A DNA stretch of 64,000 bases, taken from the NCBI RefSeq assembly GCF_014541205.1, contig NZ_CP061280.1, positions 1,504,798 through 1,568,797 on the forward strand. The letters are read 5' to 3'. A model generated the notes under the pieces. The model did no database searches. It was not told where the DNA came from and was given only the letters and a program-made list of their open reading frames with translations. The stretch is from Mannheimia bovis. Lineage in GTDB: Bacteria > Pseudomonadota > Gammaproteobacteria > Enterobacterales > Pasteurellaceae. How positions within the stretch are numbered: the stretch's first letter is position 1; the number at the start of each line of letters is the position of its first letter. Positions 63,990 to 64,000 of the stretch are shown here, in pieces. Position numbers and translations under genes: made by a program.

Positions 63990-64000
63990 TCTTCTTGATA

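Overview
The window is ordinary-looking chromosome of an AT-rich member of the Pasteurellaceae. The best evidence is the DNA uptake signal. About twenty exact copies of ACAAGCGGT or its complement were located by eye, plus many near-copies; this is the Actinobacillus/Mannheimia-type uptake sequence. Gene content and order (pheST-ihfA, cmk-rpsA-ihfB-lapAB-pyrF, sspAB, moaACDE, a rec-2/comEC gene with a CRP-S promoter site) fit the same family. No rRNA, tRNA, insertion sequence, prophage or CRISPR array was found.

Layout, first half. 1-3.4 kb: the tail of nrdR, then a tightly coupled run yaaA, lipoprotein, fieF and a DUF2310 zinc-ribbon gene. 3.4-5.5 kb: a cystine transporter and a convergent nitroreductase. 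5.7-16.6 kb: a translation, nucleoid and envelope block (pheST-ihfA, mepS, degS, cmk, rpsA, ihfB, lapAB, pyrF and a frameshifted yciH). 16.6-22.6 kb: ushA and dgkA on the minus strand, sstT, and comEC. 22.6-26.4 kb: queA, purK, an asparaginase and purE, the pur genes under a perfect PurR box. 26.5-31.5 kb: sspAB, efp, a secreted orphan, epmB (which modifies EF-P) and asnS. 31.9-34.8 kb: sbcB, a uracil-DNA-glycosylase-like gene and rnm.

Layout, second half. 34.9-41.3 kb is an iron-acquisition region on the minus strand: a siderophore ABC transporter behind a Fur box, and an efeO-efeB operon that lacks its FTR1 permease and carries Fur and CRP sites at one well-formed promoter. 41.5-52.2 kb: uvrB, an AT-rich membrane orphan next to a palindromic element, yjjV, an EamA transporter, a Nif3-like gene, macB-cpxA-cpxR and mazG. 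52.3-57.9 kb: a 33-aa membrane peptide, accD-folC, aspC and tmcA. 57.9-64 kb is an anaerobic-respiration locus. Leftward run moaA, moaC, moaD, moaE and ybeY, under a Moco-type riboswitch. Rightward run a LuxR-HTH/periplasmic-binding-protein fusion regulator and a pentaheme TorC/TorY cytochrome.

The most unusual item is that last locus. An apparently cytoplasmic sensor joins a LuxR helix-turn-helix to a type I periplasmic-binding fold. It sits directly upstream of a TMAO/S-oxide-type respiratory cytochrome gene whose promoter region holds two matching palindromes (TAACTC-N4-GAGTTA) 40 bp apart. The divergent operon makes the molybdenum cofactor that the partner reductase would need.
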